DNA of 64,000 nucleotides from CAIYRG01 sp964494505. GTDB lineage: Bacteria > Pseudomonadota > Alphaproteobacteria > Micropepsales > Micropepsaceae. Shown one piece after another: positions 16,835 to 25,711 of the stretch. Under the pieces are notes generated by a model. That model saw only the letters and a list, made by a program, of their open reading frames with translations, had not been told where the DNA came from and ran no database searches. The stretch is from assembly GCA_964494505.1 (NCBI GenBank), contig CAZBRO010000014.1, forward strand, positions 53,489 to 117,488, read 5' to 3'. Both the position numbers and the translations under genes were made by a program. Each line of letters begins with the position of its first letter. The first letter of the stretch is position 1.

Positions 16835-19581
16835 GCGGCTTCCTCCCGGCCGGTGGGGAGCGTGAATTGGAAGACAGCGCCGCGTGGCTCGTTCGGCGCG
16901 GCCCACAGACGTCCGCTGTGCGCCTCGATGATCGAGCGGCTGACCGCCAGCCCCATACCCATGCCTTCGCGCTTGGTGCTGTAGAAAGCGTCGAAGATGC
17001 GCTCGAGTCTTTCCGGGTCCAACCCCGAGCCGGAATCTCCGACAGTCACGAGCACGCCATCCGATTCGTGTTCAGCTGTGGCAACGAGCAAGTCGCGCGG
17101 CCCATGATCTAGTGCGCTTACGGCTTCTACGGCATTCATGACCAAATTCAGGATGACTTGTTGCAATTGGATTCGATCCGCCCAGACCAGCGGAACATTA
17201 TCCGAAAGTTGCGTCGTCAGCGAAGCGCGGTGTTGCGAAACTTCCGTGCGCGTCAGGGCCAGAGTGTCCAGAACCGTTTCGTTGATGTTCAACCAAGCCT
17301 TCTGCACCGGAGTCTTTTTTGCAAGGCTGCGAACGCGAACGACAACGTCGCTGGCTCGATTTGCGTCTCTGATGATGCGCTCGACCGATTGTTTCGCGTT
17401 CTCGATGTTGGGCGGCTCATTGGCAAGCCAACGCAAACAGGCGTTGCCGCTGCTCACCACTCCGGCGAGCGGCTGGTTTACCTCGTGGGCAATCGAGGCG
17501 GTCAGTTCGCCCAGACTCGATACACGCGTGGCATGAGCCAGCTCCGCCTGCGCCTGTCGCAGCGCCTCCTCGGCCTGTTTGCGGTTGGTAAGATCGTTGT
17601 TGGTCTCGAGGATCGCAACCGGCTGGCCATGCTCATCGCGTTGCAAAGACCAGCGGCTTGCCACCACGACTTGCGTGCCGTCCCGCTTGGTATGGATCAG
17701 CTCCCCTTCCCAGCGGCCTGTGCCGAGCAGCTCCGCATTGATATCCGCCAATGGCGCGGGGAAAACCGTCTGCATGAGTTCGTGAGAAACCTTGTGGAGG
17801 GCCTCCCCTCCGGTCCATCCGTACAGCTCTTTGGCACCGTGATTCCAGTAGGTAATGACGTTGCTCATGTCGCGCACAAAAACGGTGTCGTGCGTGAGAT
17901 TGAGGAGGTTTGCCTGCTCGCGCAACATCTCTTCGGCCTGCTTGCGCTCGACGACGATGCTCGCGAGATGAGTGATCTGCTCTATGACATCATACTCTTG
18001 CGGAGTCGGACTGCGGGCTTCGCGATAGTAAATCGCGAAGGTCCCCAACACCGTGCCGGTTGAAGAAAGTATCGGCGTCGACCAGCACGCTCGCAGCCCG
18101 TTTGCTAAGGCCAGATCGCGGTAATCGGCCCATAGCGGATCGGTTGCGATGTCGGAGACGATCACTTGTTCCGCGCGGTAAGCAGCTGTCCCGCACGAAC
18201 CTGCCGATGGGCCGATAACGAGGCCATCGATTGCCTCTGTGTACGCGATCGGCAGGCTGGGCGCAGCACCATGCCGGAGGCGCTCAGCGTTCGGATCCAA
18301 CAAAAGAATGGACGATAGACAACCGCTGGCACGTTCCTCGACGAGGCGGCATAAGGCATTGAGGATAAGAGCGCGTGAATCGCCCCTGGCGATCATCTCG
18401 AGAAGATGTTTTTCTCCGGCCAACAACATCTCGGCGCATTTTCGGTCGTGGATATCGATATTGTTTCCGTACCAACCGAGAACGTGTCCGGAACCGTCAA
18501 ATAAGGGGTAGGCGCGACTCAGGAACCAGCGGTATTCTCCGTCGTATTTCTTAGTGCGCATTTCTGTCTCGAACGGCTTGCTCTCCGCCACCGCTGCTCG
18601 CCACTTTTCCCGTATCGGTCCATCATCGTCGGGATGAAGCGGTGTTCCAAAACCCGACGCCAACTTTTGTTCCAACTCCATTCCTTCGTAATCCAGCCAG
18701 CGCCGGCTGACGAAGTCGAGCGACCCGTCGGGTCGCGCAGTCCAGATCAGTGCCGGAACGGTATCGATGATCAGCTGAATTCTCGCTTCTATCTCCTTGG
18801 CAAGGGTGACATCCGTGAGGGCTCCAATGAATTCGATACTGCCCGATGTGTCTTTCACAGCGCGAGCCACGGCACGGATATGCTTCACTGAGCCGTCCGG
18901 CATCAGCAATCGATATTCATGATCGAAATCGCTCCCGTCGCTGAACGCTCGGTCTATGGTCTGCTGTACGGAAGCGCGATCTTCCGGATGGGTGCGCTGA
19001 AGGACCATATCGATAGTGATGGAAAGCCCCCTGTCGTATCCAAAAATTCTGAACGTTTCCTCCGACCAAAAGATTTCCTGAGTGGAGACATTCCAGCCGA
19101 AGCTGCCGGTGCGGCTCAATCTCTGCGCGTCGGCTAAATACATTTCGCTGAGTCGCAGAGCGCGCTCAATCCGTTTTTGATCCTCAATCGCTGCCAGCAG
19201 ATCGTCGCGGGACCGCCGTAGAGCTTCTGCTCTGGCTCGTTGCGACGCACTCAAGAAATTGACAAAGAGCGCTGTGACCATAAACAGAGCCAGCCGCGGC
19301 AGCTCCGTAATCTCGACAACGAACGAATTTAAGGGGTCTACCAAGTAATAATCGAATGCCAATGAAGCGAGAGCGACCGCGAACAGTCCCGGGCCAAAGC
19401 CGCCAAACCATCCAACAAACAGGATCGCGCAAAGAAATAGCGATACGAATGGCTCAGTGTGCAGGAACTCGACCGACAAACGCGACGCCACGACCGCCAG
19501 AGCAACGGACAAAACCGCAACGGCATAGCGCAAAATCGCGGACGGTGTCGGCCACCATCGAGGAGAATGAAACTTCAACAT
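16831..19581 (-). CDS. membrane sensor histidine kinase (DUF4118-PAS-PAS-GAF-PAS-HisKA-HATPase)
   Basis: 916 residues from the ATG at 19581; a TTG at 19623 would add 14. Domains in order: DUF4118-like membrane region (about 15-115), two PAS domains (about 145-265 and 265-385), GAF (about 400-545), a third PAS (about 550-670), HisKA with the phospho-acceptor H699 in IAHEVNQPLAG, and HATPase (about 790-910) with N (NLVMNAVEA), G1 (GDSGSGLDP) and G2 (GMGMGLAVSRSI) boxes. This is the FixL/group-4 kinase type. The sensory domains could bind flavin, haem or small ligands; no Cys or His decides which. It forms an overlapping pair with the FixJ-like gene. Confidence 0.93.
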   Translation of the reverse strand: MLKFHSPRWWPTPSAILRYAVAVLSVALAVVASRLSVEFLHTEPFVSLFLCAILFVGWFGGFGPGLFAVALASLAFDYYLVDPLNSFVVEITELPRLALFMVTALFVNFLSASQRARAEALRRSRDDLLAAIEDQKRIERALRLSEMYLADAQRLSRTGSFGWNVSTQEIFWSEETFRIFGYDRGLSITIDMVLQRTHPEDRASVQQTIDRAFSDGSDFDHEYRLLMPDGSVKHIRAVARAVKDTSGSIEFIGALTDVTLAKEIEARIQLIIDTVPALIWTARPDGSLDFVSRRWLDYEGMELEQKLASGFGTPLHPDDDGPIREKWRAAVAESKPFETEMRTKKYDGEYRWFLSRAYPLFDGSGHVLGWYGNNIDIHDRKCAEMLLAGEKHLLEMIARGDSRALILNALCRLVEERASGCLSSILLLDPNAERLRHGAAPSLPIAYTEAIDGLVIGPSAGSCGTAAYRAEQVIVSDIATDPLWADYRDLALANGLRACWSTPILSSTGTVLGTFAIYYREARSPTPQEYDVIEQITHLASIVVERKQAEEMLREQANLLNLTHDTVFVRDMSNVITYWNHGAKELYGWTGGEALHKVSHELMQTVFPAPLADINAELLGTGRWEGELIHTKRDGTQVVVASRWSLQRDEHGQPVAILETNNDLTNRKQAEEALRQAQAELAHATRVSSLGELTASIAHEVNQPLAGVVSSGNACLRWLANEPPNIENAKQSVERIIRDANRASDVVVRVRSLAKKTPVQKAWLNINETVLDTLALTRTEVSQHRASLTTQLSDNVPLVWADRIQLQQVILNLVMNAVEAVSALDHGPRDLLVATAEHESDGVLVTVGDSGSGLDPERLERIFDAFYSTKREGMGMGLAVSRSIIEAHSGRLWAAPNEPRGAVFQFTLPTGREEAA

Positions 19582-19610
19582 CAACAGAGACTTGCTATTG
19601 ACGAGCCGTT

Positions 19611-19620
19611 GGAACGTTCC
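19611..19620. promoter_or_regulatory. palindrome upstream of the histidine kinase
   Basis: GGAACGTTCC, a perfect 10-bp palindrome about 30 bases before the kinase ATG. With flanks it reads TTGGAACGTTCCCAA, almost symmetric. A possible regulator site. Confidence 0.3.
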
Positions 19621-19623
19621 CAA

Positions 19624-20091
19624 ACGCCGACTTTATATCAGTCGGGCTTGTGAAAATATCCTTCTGAAGGGAGCGCCTCCGGGAAAAAACAGAGTCGGCG
19701 CCAGGCCGAGTTGTGCTCATTACACGTTACAGAATAAATTCTCGGCCCCTAAAACCAGACGGACCCGCACCGCGCGGAGTAGGGTGCGGCCGGTCCGGGG
19801 GGGGAGCGGACCGGCCGCTTGCGATCCGGTTCAGCGGGGGGGGGCTGCACCGAGCGCAAACTGATGTCACCGACGAAATCTCACTCAGGGCGCGTTGGCA
19901 GTCGAATGAAGCGCGCCAAATCGCGACAAATCGTTCCAAACACGCCTCAAACACAAACCCATTCAGCATGGGTTTCAAGCTGTTAAGGGGCTCGCAAATT
20001 GTCAACGTGACGGCCTCAAGGTGCAACATGGGAACGCTTGCGATCGCTTGGGGCTGACGCCGCAGCCAAGACGACACGATGCATAAATCCT
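19624..20091. other. intergenic region with G-runs and inverted repeats
   Basis: 468 bases with no convincing gene on either strand. It holds an 8-bp inverted repeat CCGGTCCG / CGGACCGG at 19790-19814 around a run of 8 G, a further run of 9 G near 19836-19844, and the stem-loop listed at 19955-19975. The kinase promoter should lie in the part next to 19620. Confidence 0.5.
19955..19975 (-). terminator. possible terminator of the gene at 20092
   Basis: A perfect 8-bp stem AAACCCAT / ATGGGTTT with a 5-base loop, 117 bases beyond the stop of the left-reading gene. On the minus strand the stem ends in TTT and continues GTGTTTG, moderately T-rich. An operator is also possible. Confidence 0.4.
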
Positions 20092-20475
20092 TCATTCTCG
20101 ATTTTCCAGCTGTTCGGGTCCTAGTGGATCGGTGTCTCCGGGTTCACGGTTGAGCAGCCCCATGAGATTCTGATCGCGTCTGACCCGATCCTCTCGCTGT
20201 TGCGCCAATTGTTCCACCAACGCGCGATAGTGTTCGTAGGCTTCCATGTCGTCACCGCGGCGTTCGTTGCAGCGCGCGGCCAGAAAGCTTTGTATTTCCA
20301 GGCACCATATGTCGAAGCTTGGGGCTTCCGTTTCGATGGCTGGGCCGGAGCCCATTTGTGCCGCCGCTCTCGTGGTGGTGAACACAAGCCCGATACAGAG
20401 CAGTGCCACGATCGCGCAGATTTCTGCCATGCCGGTAGGCGCGAGAGAGGCACCGATTTGACTTGATCTATTCAT
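20092..20475 (-). CDS. small exported or membrane-anchored protein of unknown function
   Basis: 127 residues from the ATG at 20473-20475; M16 is an alternative start. A hydrophobic segment (AIVALLCIGLVFTTT, about 21-35) followed by RAAAQ looks like a signal peptide. The mature part is short and charged, with two Cys (IWCLEIQ, AARCNER) and a helical stretch rich in Glu, Gln and Arg (YEHYRALVEQLAQQREDRVRR). No family is recognised. It lies 82 bases downstream of the lipoprotein gene on the same strand. Confidence 0.6.
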   Translation of the reverse strand: MNRSSQIGASLAPTGMAEICAIVALLCIGLVFTTTRAAAQMGSGPAIETEAPSFDIWCLEIQSFLAARCNERRGDDMEAYEHYRALVEQLAQQREDRVRRDQNLMGLLNREPGDTDPLGPEQLENRE

Positions 20476-20557
20476 GGGTAGGGACCGCTTTTCATTGTCT
20501 ATCCAACGCGGGCCGTTTCGTCGGTGCTTCCGATTCGCCCAACCTCGCGATTCTCAC

Positions 20558-20920
20558 TTAGCCTCGTCCGCCACCGCCTCCGGCCCTGAAGCCCTCACTG
20601 CCTCCCCGAAAACCTTCTTCACCGGTCCTGAAGCTGCCGCCATGGGCGCGGACACCATGGAACCCGTCAGCGGCCTCGTGGCGGAAATGCTGTCCGTCGT
20701 CGCGGCGGAAGCCACCCCGGCCATCGGAATAATAGAAGAAGCCGTCGGCTCCCCAATACCCGTCGAAGTACGGCCCATAGAAGCCATCATAGAACCCGTC
20801 ATAAGGGTAATCGGCGTAGGGCGCCTCAACCCCTAACGCGACGGCATTGCCGTGAGTCGCGCAGCCCTCGGTCAACATGATTGCGGTCGCCGCACAAGCG
20901 ATTGCGATTAGCTTGTTCAT
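20558..20920 (-). CDS. small Gly/Tyr/Phe-rich lipoprotein
   Basis: 120 residues from the ATG at 20920, which is preceded by AAGGAG at 7 bases. Longer upstream frames have no such site. The N-terminus (MNKLIAIACAATAIMLTEGC) is a lipoprotein signal, with C20 as the lipidated residue. The mature part has DGFYDGFYGPYFDGYWG repeats and ends in a glycine-rich tail. Low-complexity lipoproteins of this kind are common and mostly uncharacterised. It is divergent from the sugar dehydrogenase gene at 21175. Confidence 0.75.
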   Translation of the reverse strand: MNKLIAIACAATAIMLTEGCATHGNAVALGVEAPYADYPYDGFYDGFYGPYFDGYWGADGFFYYSDGRGGFRRDDGQHFRHEAADGFHGVRAHGGSFRTGEEGFRGGSEGFRAGGGGGRG

Positions 20921-21174
20921 ATTCACGCTCCTTGTTTGACGCTTCATCGGATCGCAGGCCCTATTGTTGAGGCTCGATCGCTCTGGCGTCGGTCCGTTGC
21001 CATCGATGCGATAACGCCAAGATCCGATTTTGGATGGGTGCTGGTCTGTTAAGCCTTGCAAAGAAGTCCAAAACGGCAGCGGCGATGGGCAACTACCTCG
21101 AAACCGGCACGTCTTTCTGTGGAGCAACGGCCCAAACGGTCGCTGCGAGTCCCGGCACGTCACAGGAGCGAAAT

Positions 21175-23062
21175 ATGACGGCAGTCACATTGAACAGGAT
21201 CACTTCAACCCGCAGCTTTGCCATCGGCATACGCGCGCGCCGCATAGCCGCGTTTAGGAACCACCGCCCTGCTTCTGGCGACGGGCTCGTCATTCGGTGC
21301 AGAACAGCGCGGCGCCAGTCCAGCTGCGAACAGACCCTGCGCGGCCGACAATGGCGGCATTACGCTCCCTCCAGGGTTCTGTGCCACCGTATTCGCAGAC
21401 AATATCGGCCACGCCAGGCATCTCGTCGTCGCGCCGAACGGCGTGGTCTATGTCAACACCTGGAGCGGGACCTATTACGGCAACGACAAGACGCCAGCCG
21501 GCGGCTTCCTGGTTGCGCTCCAGGATACAAAGGGTGACGGCCGTGCCGATGTCGTAAGCCGCTTCGGCACCGGCATTGAGGGCGGAAACGCCGGCGGAAC
21601 CGGTATCGCGCTCTACAACGGAGAGCTCTACGCAGAAACGAACGATCGTATCGTGCGCTACGCTTTGCCGGCCGGAACGAATGCTCCGAAGGCCCCGCCC
21701 GAAACCATCGTCTCCGGCATGCCCCTCACCGGGGATCACCCCATGCACCCTTTCCAGATCGATGCCAACGGTTCGCTCTATGTCGACCTCGGTTCGCCCA
21801 GCAACGCGTGCCAGGTCAAAAATCGTATTCTCAACTCTCCCGGCGTCAATCCGTGTACGGAGCTCGAGACGCGGGCCGGCATCTGGCGTTACGATGCCAA
21901 CCGCACGGGCCAGCAATTCTCTGCTGCCGAGCGTTTCGTCACGGGCTTGCGCAACGGAGAGGGTATTGCGTTCGATTCCGCAGGCAGGATCTTCGCGACC
22001 CAGCACGGCCGGGATCAGCTCTCGCAGAATTGGCCGAAACTCTACGCGCCGTCAGAGGGCGTCGATGAACCGGCAGAAGAACTCGTGCAACTGGAAAAGG
22101 GCGCGGACTACGGTTGGCCGTACTGCTATTACAGCCTGAGCCAGAAGCAGCTCGTTCTCGCTCCCGAATATGGCGGCGACGGCGGGAAGGCGGTCGGACA
22201 ATGCGCGCAGAAACGAGCTCCGATTGCCGCCTTCCCGGGTCATTGGGCGCCTAACGATCTTGCGCTTTACAGGGGGCAGTTATTCCCGGCGGCCTACCAG
22301 GGCGGCGTGTTCATCGCCTTCCACGGTTCGTGGAATCGCGCGCCTTTCCCTCAGGACGGTTATAAGGTGGTGTTCCAGCCGCTCGCGGATGGCAGACCGT
22401 CCGGTCGCTATGTGGTCTTTGCGGATGGCTTTGCTGGAGGGATCAAAGATCCGGGCCAGGCTGCTCATCGTCCTTCCGGGCTTGCGGTTGGCCCCGACGG
22501 TGCGCTGTTCATTTCGGACGACCAGCATGGGAGAATTTGGCGGGTCACCTATCAGGGGCTCGTCACGGCGCCGATCACGGCTGCGCCAACGCCCGTCACG
22601 CCGGCCCACGCTCCGATCGTCACGGCGGAGCCTCCCGAGGGCATTCACCCGGATGCAGGTTCCGAGGCGACCGCGTCGCTGCCCACACCTCCGGGCGTCG
22701 ATCCCGCGGTGGTCGCACTGGGCAACCGGATTTTCCATGGACAGCTGAGCGCCGCGCCGTGCATGGGATGCCACGGAACGAACGCGATGGGTTCTCCCCT
22801 GGGTCCAAATCTTACCAGCGGGAAATGGGTTTGGGGCGATGGAAGTCTCGAAGCAATCACCAAAACCATCGCCGACGGCGTGCCGAATCCGAAGAACTAT
22901 CGCAGTCCGATGCCGCCAATGGGCGGAGCGCAACTCACGCCTTCACAGGTGAAGGCGGTGGCGGCCTATATCTGGGCGATTGGCCATTCCAATGGCGTTT
23001 GTCTCGGCGCTGAACCATCGAAACAGAGCCTTACCCATTGTCCTTTGACGCCCAAGCAGTGA
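21175..23062 (+). CDS. PQQ-type sugar dehydrogenase (sorbosone dehydrogenase-like) fused to cytochrome c; frameshift in the signal peptide
   Basis: The body is a beta-propeller glucose/sorbosone dehydrogenase domain (PPGFCATVFADNIGHARHLVV, then GGNAGGTGIALYNGELYAE, GVDEPAEELVQLEKGADYGWPYC, FPGHWAPNDLALY and FIAFHGSWNR). A C-terminal cytochrome c with CMGCH haem attachment and PMPPMGG as the likely axial Met follows. It should oxidise a sugar or alcohol in the periplasm and pass electrons to the cytochrome. The start is the problem. AGGAG precedes an ATG at 21175, giving an Arg-rich n-region, but the hydrophobic signal LGTTALLLATG is in another frame, closed upstream by a TAG at 21245. Removing one T from the TTT at 21253-21255 joins them into a normal signal peptide and a product of about 628 residues. 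Confidence 0.85.
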
Positions 23063-23448
23063 CCGCGTTTCCCGACCAAGTTAACAGCCATCCCTCGGCC
23101 TCTGTCCGAGATGTCTCGAAGATCGGCATGATCGGCGCTGGGGCCGTGGGACGTGCCTGCCTCATTTCAACAATTATGCGCGGCTTTGCGCAAGAGATCG
23201 TCCTCGTCAATCGAGACCGCAACATGGTCTCGGCGCGTATTGCGGGAATCGTATCGCGCGACGAGCGCACCGTGATCCCGATCGGCTCCTACAACCCGAA
23301 TTACGGCGGAACGCTTTCCTTGCCGGGTGTTGTCGGACGCCAAGGCATCGTGCAGATTCTCGAGCCCGAGATGTCGGAGAAGGGGCGGCGTGGCTTGGAA
23401 CGCAGTACCGAAACGCTCAGAAGCGCAGTCTCTCAACTCATGAAATGA
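23059..23448 (+). pseudogene. internally deleted L-lactate dehydrogenase remnant
   Basis: About 129 residues from a GTG at 23059 that overlaps the dehydrogenase TGA. The first part is the NAD-binding beta-alpha-beta of lactate/malate dehydrogenases (KIGMIGAGAVGRACL, EIVLVNRDR). It then jumps directly to the C-terminal helix and strand of the same family (RIAGIVSRDERTVIPIGSY, LSLPGVVGRQGI). The middle of the enzyme, roughly 180 residues including the catalytic His and substrate Arg, is missing without loss of frame. It cannot be an active dehydrogenase. The reading frame is open, so a short protein could still be made. Confidence 0.75.
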
Positions 23449-23519
23449 TGTGAACACCAACGGCCCTCGAGCAATGCAGTTGCTCTCGCGCGCACCCTAT
23501 GAGATCAGGAGAAATGACA

Positions 23520-23876
23520 ATGATGTTCGATTGGAAAGCCTATACGTCGCAAATCAAAGCCGCAGTCAAGGAAATGGCCGCGGCCAATCCGGACATCGTG
23601 AAGGCCTATGCAGGGCTACACGGCGCCAATGCCAAGTCTACACGCATCGATGCAAAGACCCGAGAGCTGATTGCGCTCGCCGTTGCCGTGACACTGCGAT
23701 GCGATGGATGCATAAATGCACACACGGACGCGGCGATCAAAGCCGGAGCGGCCAAAGAAGAAGTCATCGACGCCTTGGGTGTGGCGATCATGGTCAACGC
23801 GGGTGCGGCCATGGTTTACTCCGCGCGTACCATCGACGCATACAACGCAAACGCGGATGGAGAGATTCGGGCTTAA
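23520..23876 (+). CDS. carboxymuconolactone decarboxylase/AhpD-family protein
   Basis: 118 residues from the ATG at 23520, placed 8 bases after AGGAG; ATGs at 23499 and 23514 fit the site less well. The CMD fold is recognised by KTRELIALAVAV followed by CDGCINAHTDAAIKAG, the CxxC-x3-H motif of AhpD-like peroxidase partners. EEVIDALGVAIMVNAGAAMVY follows. Members reduce peroxides or act in aromatic catabolism; the CxxC suggests thiol redox chemistry here. It follows the lactate dehydrogenase remnant by about 70 bases. Confidence 0.88.
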   Translation: MMFDWKAYTSQIKAAVKEMAAANPDIVKAYAGLHGANAKSTRIDAKTRELIALAVAVTLRCDGCINAHTDAAIKAGAAKEEVIDALGVAIMVNAGAAMVYSARTIDAYNANADGEIRA

Positions 23877-23911
23877 GTCCTTAGACGCGCTTGTGGTGAG
23901 GACGCGTCTGG

Positions 23912-24640
23912 TCAAGGCGTCAATTGTTTAGGCGCCAATGATGACGAGTGCCGGTAAGCCACGATGCCGGCAGTTGCGAGCAGCACCGAAGCGAGCCCGA
24001 GAGCGGCACTGACTCCGAAGCCGGATATGAGCGCCGCACCAGCTGCCGCGCCGAGGAACATCGCTCCCACAGCCGCCAATCCGCGGGCGGTTTGAGGATT
24101 TGTCCTGATCGAGCTGAAGTCTGCGGCTAGCCCTGTAAGCGTCAAGGTCAGCACGGTCGTCGTCAAATTTGGGATTCCCAGGCGACGTGCGGTGGCATTC
24201 TGAGCTCCCATGGCAAGGGCGAGGAGCACGATAAGAAGATAACGAGCCCTTTCAGCGCCGGGATCGAGGGTTGTAATCGAAACTGCGACTGCCACGCCTA
24301 CGAGCACGGCCTCGACAAATGTTGCAACCGTGAAATGAAAGAATGGGCGATCTCCCATCAATGTGCCGAGCCTGCCGGCAGCGAGCGCCCCCGCCAAGAA
24401 GGCGGCGATTGCCACGATCGAGACTGGAGACCAGAACTGTTCCACGCCGGCAGCAGCGAAGCCCGCGAACACAATATTTCCCGTCATATTGGCCACAAAG
24501 ACGTTGCCCAACTTAAGAAAACTGACGGCGTCTACGACGCCGGTTACCATCGTGAGCACAAGAAGGAGCAACGGCAGCGCGCCGTATTTATCGTCTTTCC
24601 CGGCGAGCATGGCGTGAACGATGTGGGTGGGATTTGACAT
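23912..24640 (-). CDS. DUF1275 (YoaK-like) membrane protein
   Basis: 242 residues from the ATG at 24640; the longer frame to 24715 is discarded because it runs into a transporter remnant. Six hydrophobic segments and the family hallmarks VTGVVDAVSFLKLGNVFVANMTGN, GAQNATARRLGIPNLTTTVLT and an Ala/Gly-rich last helix. DUF1275 proteins are inner-membrane proteins of unknown function found across bacteria. It is convergent with the CMD gene. No ligand or partner is visible. Confidence 0.9.
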   Translation of the reverse strand: MSNPTHIVHAMLAGKDDKYGALPLLLLVLTMVTGVVDAVSFLKLGNVFVANMTGNIVFAGFAAAGVEQFWSPVSIVAIAAFLAGALAAGRLGTLMGDRPFFHFTVATFVEAVLVGVAVAVSITTLDPGAERARYLLIVLLALAMGAQNATARRLGIPNLTTTVLTLTLTGLAADFSSIRTNPQTARGLAAVGAMFLGAAAGAALISGFGVSAALGLASVLLATAGIVAYRHSSSLAPKQLTP

Positions 24641-24656
24641 TGTTTTTTCAGCCCCA

Positions 24657-24815
24657 TCATTGGGCGGGTTGGGGAGCCGCCGGGGCGGCAGCGTGACGGC
24701 CAATCCGTGCGACATTGAGACGATCGAGGTAGAGGTAGATCACCGGGGTCGTGAACAAGGTCAGAAGCTGGCTCAGGATAAGTCCTCCAACCATGGTGTA
24801 GCCGAGAGGTTGGCG
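24657..24815 (-). pseudogene. C-terminal remnant of an RND multidrug efflux permease
   Basis: Reading left from 24815, 52 codons give RQPLGYTMVGGLILSQLLTL, FTTPVIYLYLDRL and an Ala/Pro tail ending PQPAQ and TGA. This is the conserved last transmembrane helix and tail of MdtB/MdtC-type RND pumps. Upstream in the same frame are stop codons and no further homology, so about 95 percent of the gene is gone. It lies 17 bases upstream of the DUF1275 ATG. Confidence 0.8.
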
Positions 24816-24919
24816 CGACGACAACCGCGATCAAAGCGTTCATCTCTCCATCCCCTGTCTGTCAGTAGTTTCAGCATGGCCGCGCCGTTGGCAGGACGCC
24901 GTTTGGCCGGCAGCGAATT

Positions 24920-25453
24920 TCAGCTATCTAAAATCTCCCGCAACATTTTGCGGGCGCGTGCGACGCGGCTCTTCGCCGTACCGACAGCGCAGTTTGAAAG
25001 CGCCGCAGCGTCGTCATAGGAAAATCCACCCAAACCGACCATGACCAGGGCTTCGCGCTGGTCCGTGGGCAAGGTTTTTATCGCGCCGATCGTATCGGAA
25101 AGTTCGACAGCCCAATGCTGTTCATCGGACGGTGCAGGAATGTTCTCCGCCCATTCGGCGTCCCAAGGCGCTTGCCGCCAGGCTCGCCGCTGGTGGGAAT
25201 AGAATTCATTGCGAAGGATTCTGAACAGCCAAGCCTTGAGATTGCTGCCCGGTGTAAACGATCGGCGGCACCGCCACGCCTTTGCCAAAGCCTCCTGGGT
25301 CAGATCCTCGGCAAGCTCCCGGTTGCTCGACATTGAGCGGGCGAACGCGCGCAGACGGGGCAGGAGTTCGACGAAACCGGTTTCCAATTGGGCGTCGGCA
25401 TTGAGGTCTCCGGGCCGCGCCATTGTGGTAGGTTCGCTTTCGATCAGAGACAT
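24920..25453 (-). CDS. ECF sigma factor (EcfG/ECF15-like)
   Basis: 177 residues from the ATG at 25453 behind an AAAGAGAG ribosome site. Sigma region 2 (ELLPRLRAFARSMSSNRELAEDLTQEALAKAWRC, NLKAWLFRILRNEFYSHQRR) and region 4 (IKTLPTDQREALVMVGLGGFSYDDAA, CAVGTAKSRVARARKML) are complete. The wording resembles general-stress EcfG factors of Alphaproteobacteria, but no NepR or PhyR gene lies beside it, so a specialised ECF is equally possible. It binds core RNA polymerase. No anti-sigma gene is visible. Confidence 0.9.
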   Translation of the reverse strand: MSLIESEPTTMARPGDLNADAQLETGFVELLPRLRAFARSMSSNRELAEDLTQEALAKAWRCRRSFTPGSNLKAWLFRILRNEFYSHQRRAWRQAPWDAEWAENIPAPSDEQHWAVELSDTIGAIKTLPTDQREALVMVGLGGFSYDDAAALSNCAVGTAKSRVARARKMLREILDS

Positions 25454-25711
25454 ATTGTTCTCTCTTTCATGTCGTTCGTTCGCGTCGATGAGATAACCAC
25501 GAACGCCGGTATCCGCTGAGTGAAGGTCGCCAAATGTCGCCAAATCCTTCCTAAGCCCGGGCATTGCATCGCGTCGTGCCGGACCAGCCGAACGATTGCC
25601 ATAGTTGCTTTGGCATTTTCACACGCGGTCTGAAGGCATAAAATGCGCATCCTTTAAGTGTGCAAAAATCATTGCATTTTGGTGCCATTTAAATGTTCTT
25701 CGAGGAACGGC

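Noticed and set aside
24641..24715. longer N-terminus for the DUF1275 protein
   Set aside because: Those codons overlap the out-of-frame RND remnant; the family N-terminus begins near the ATG at 24640.
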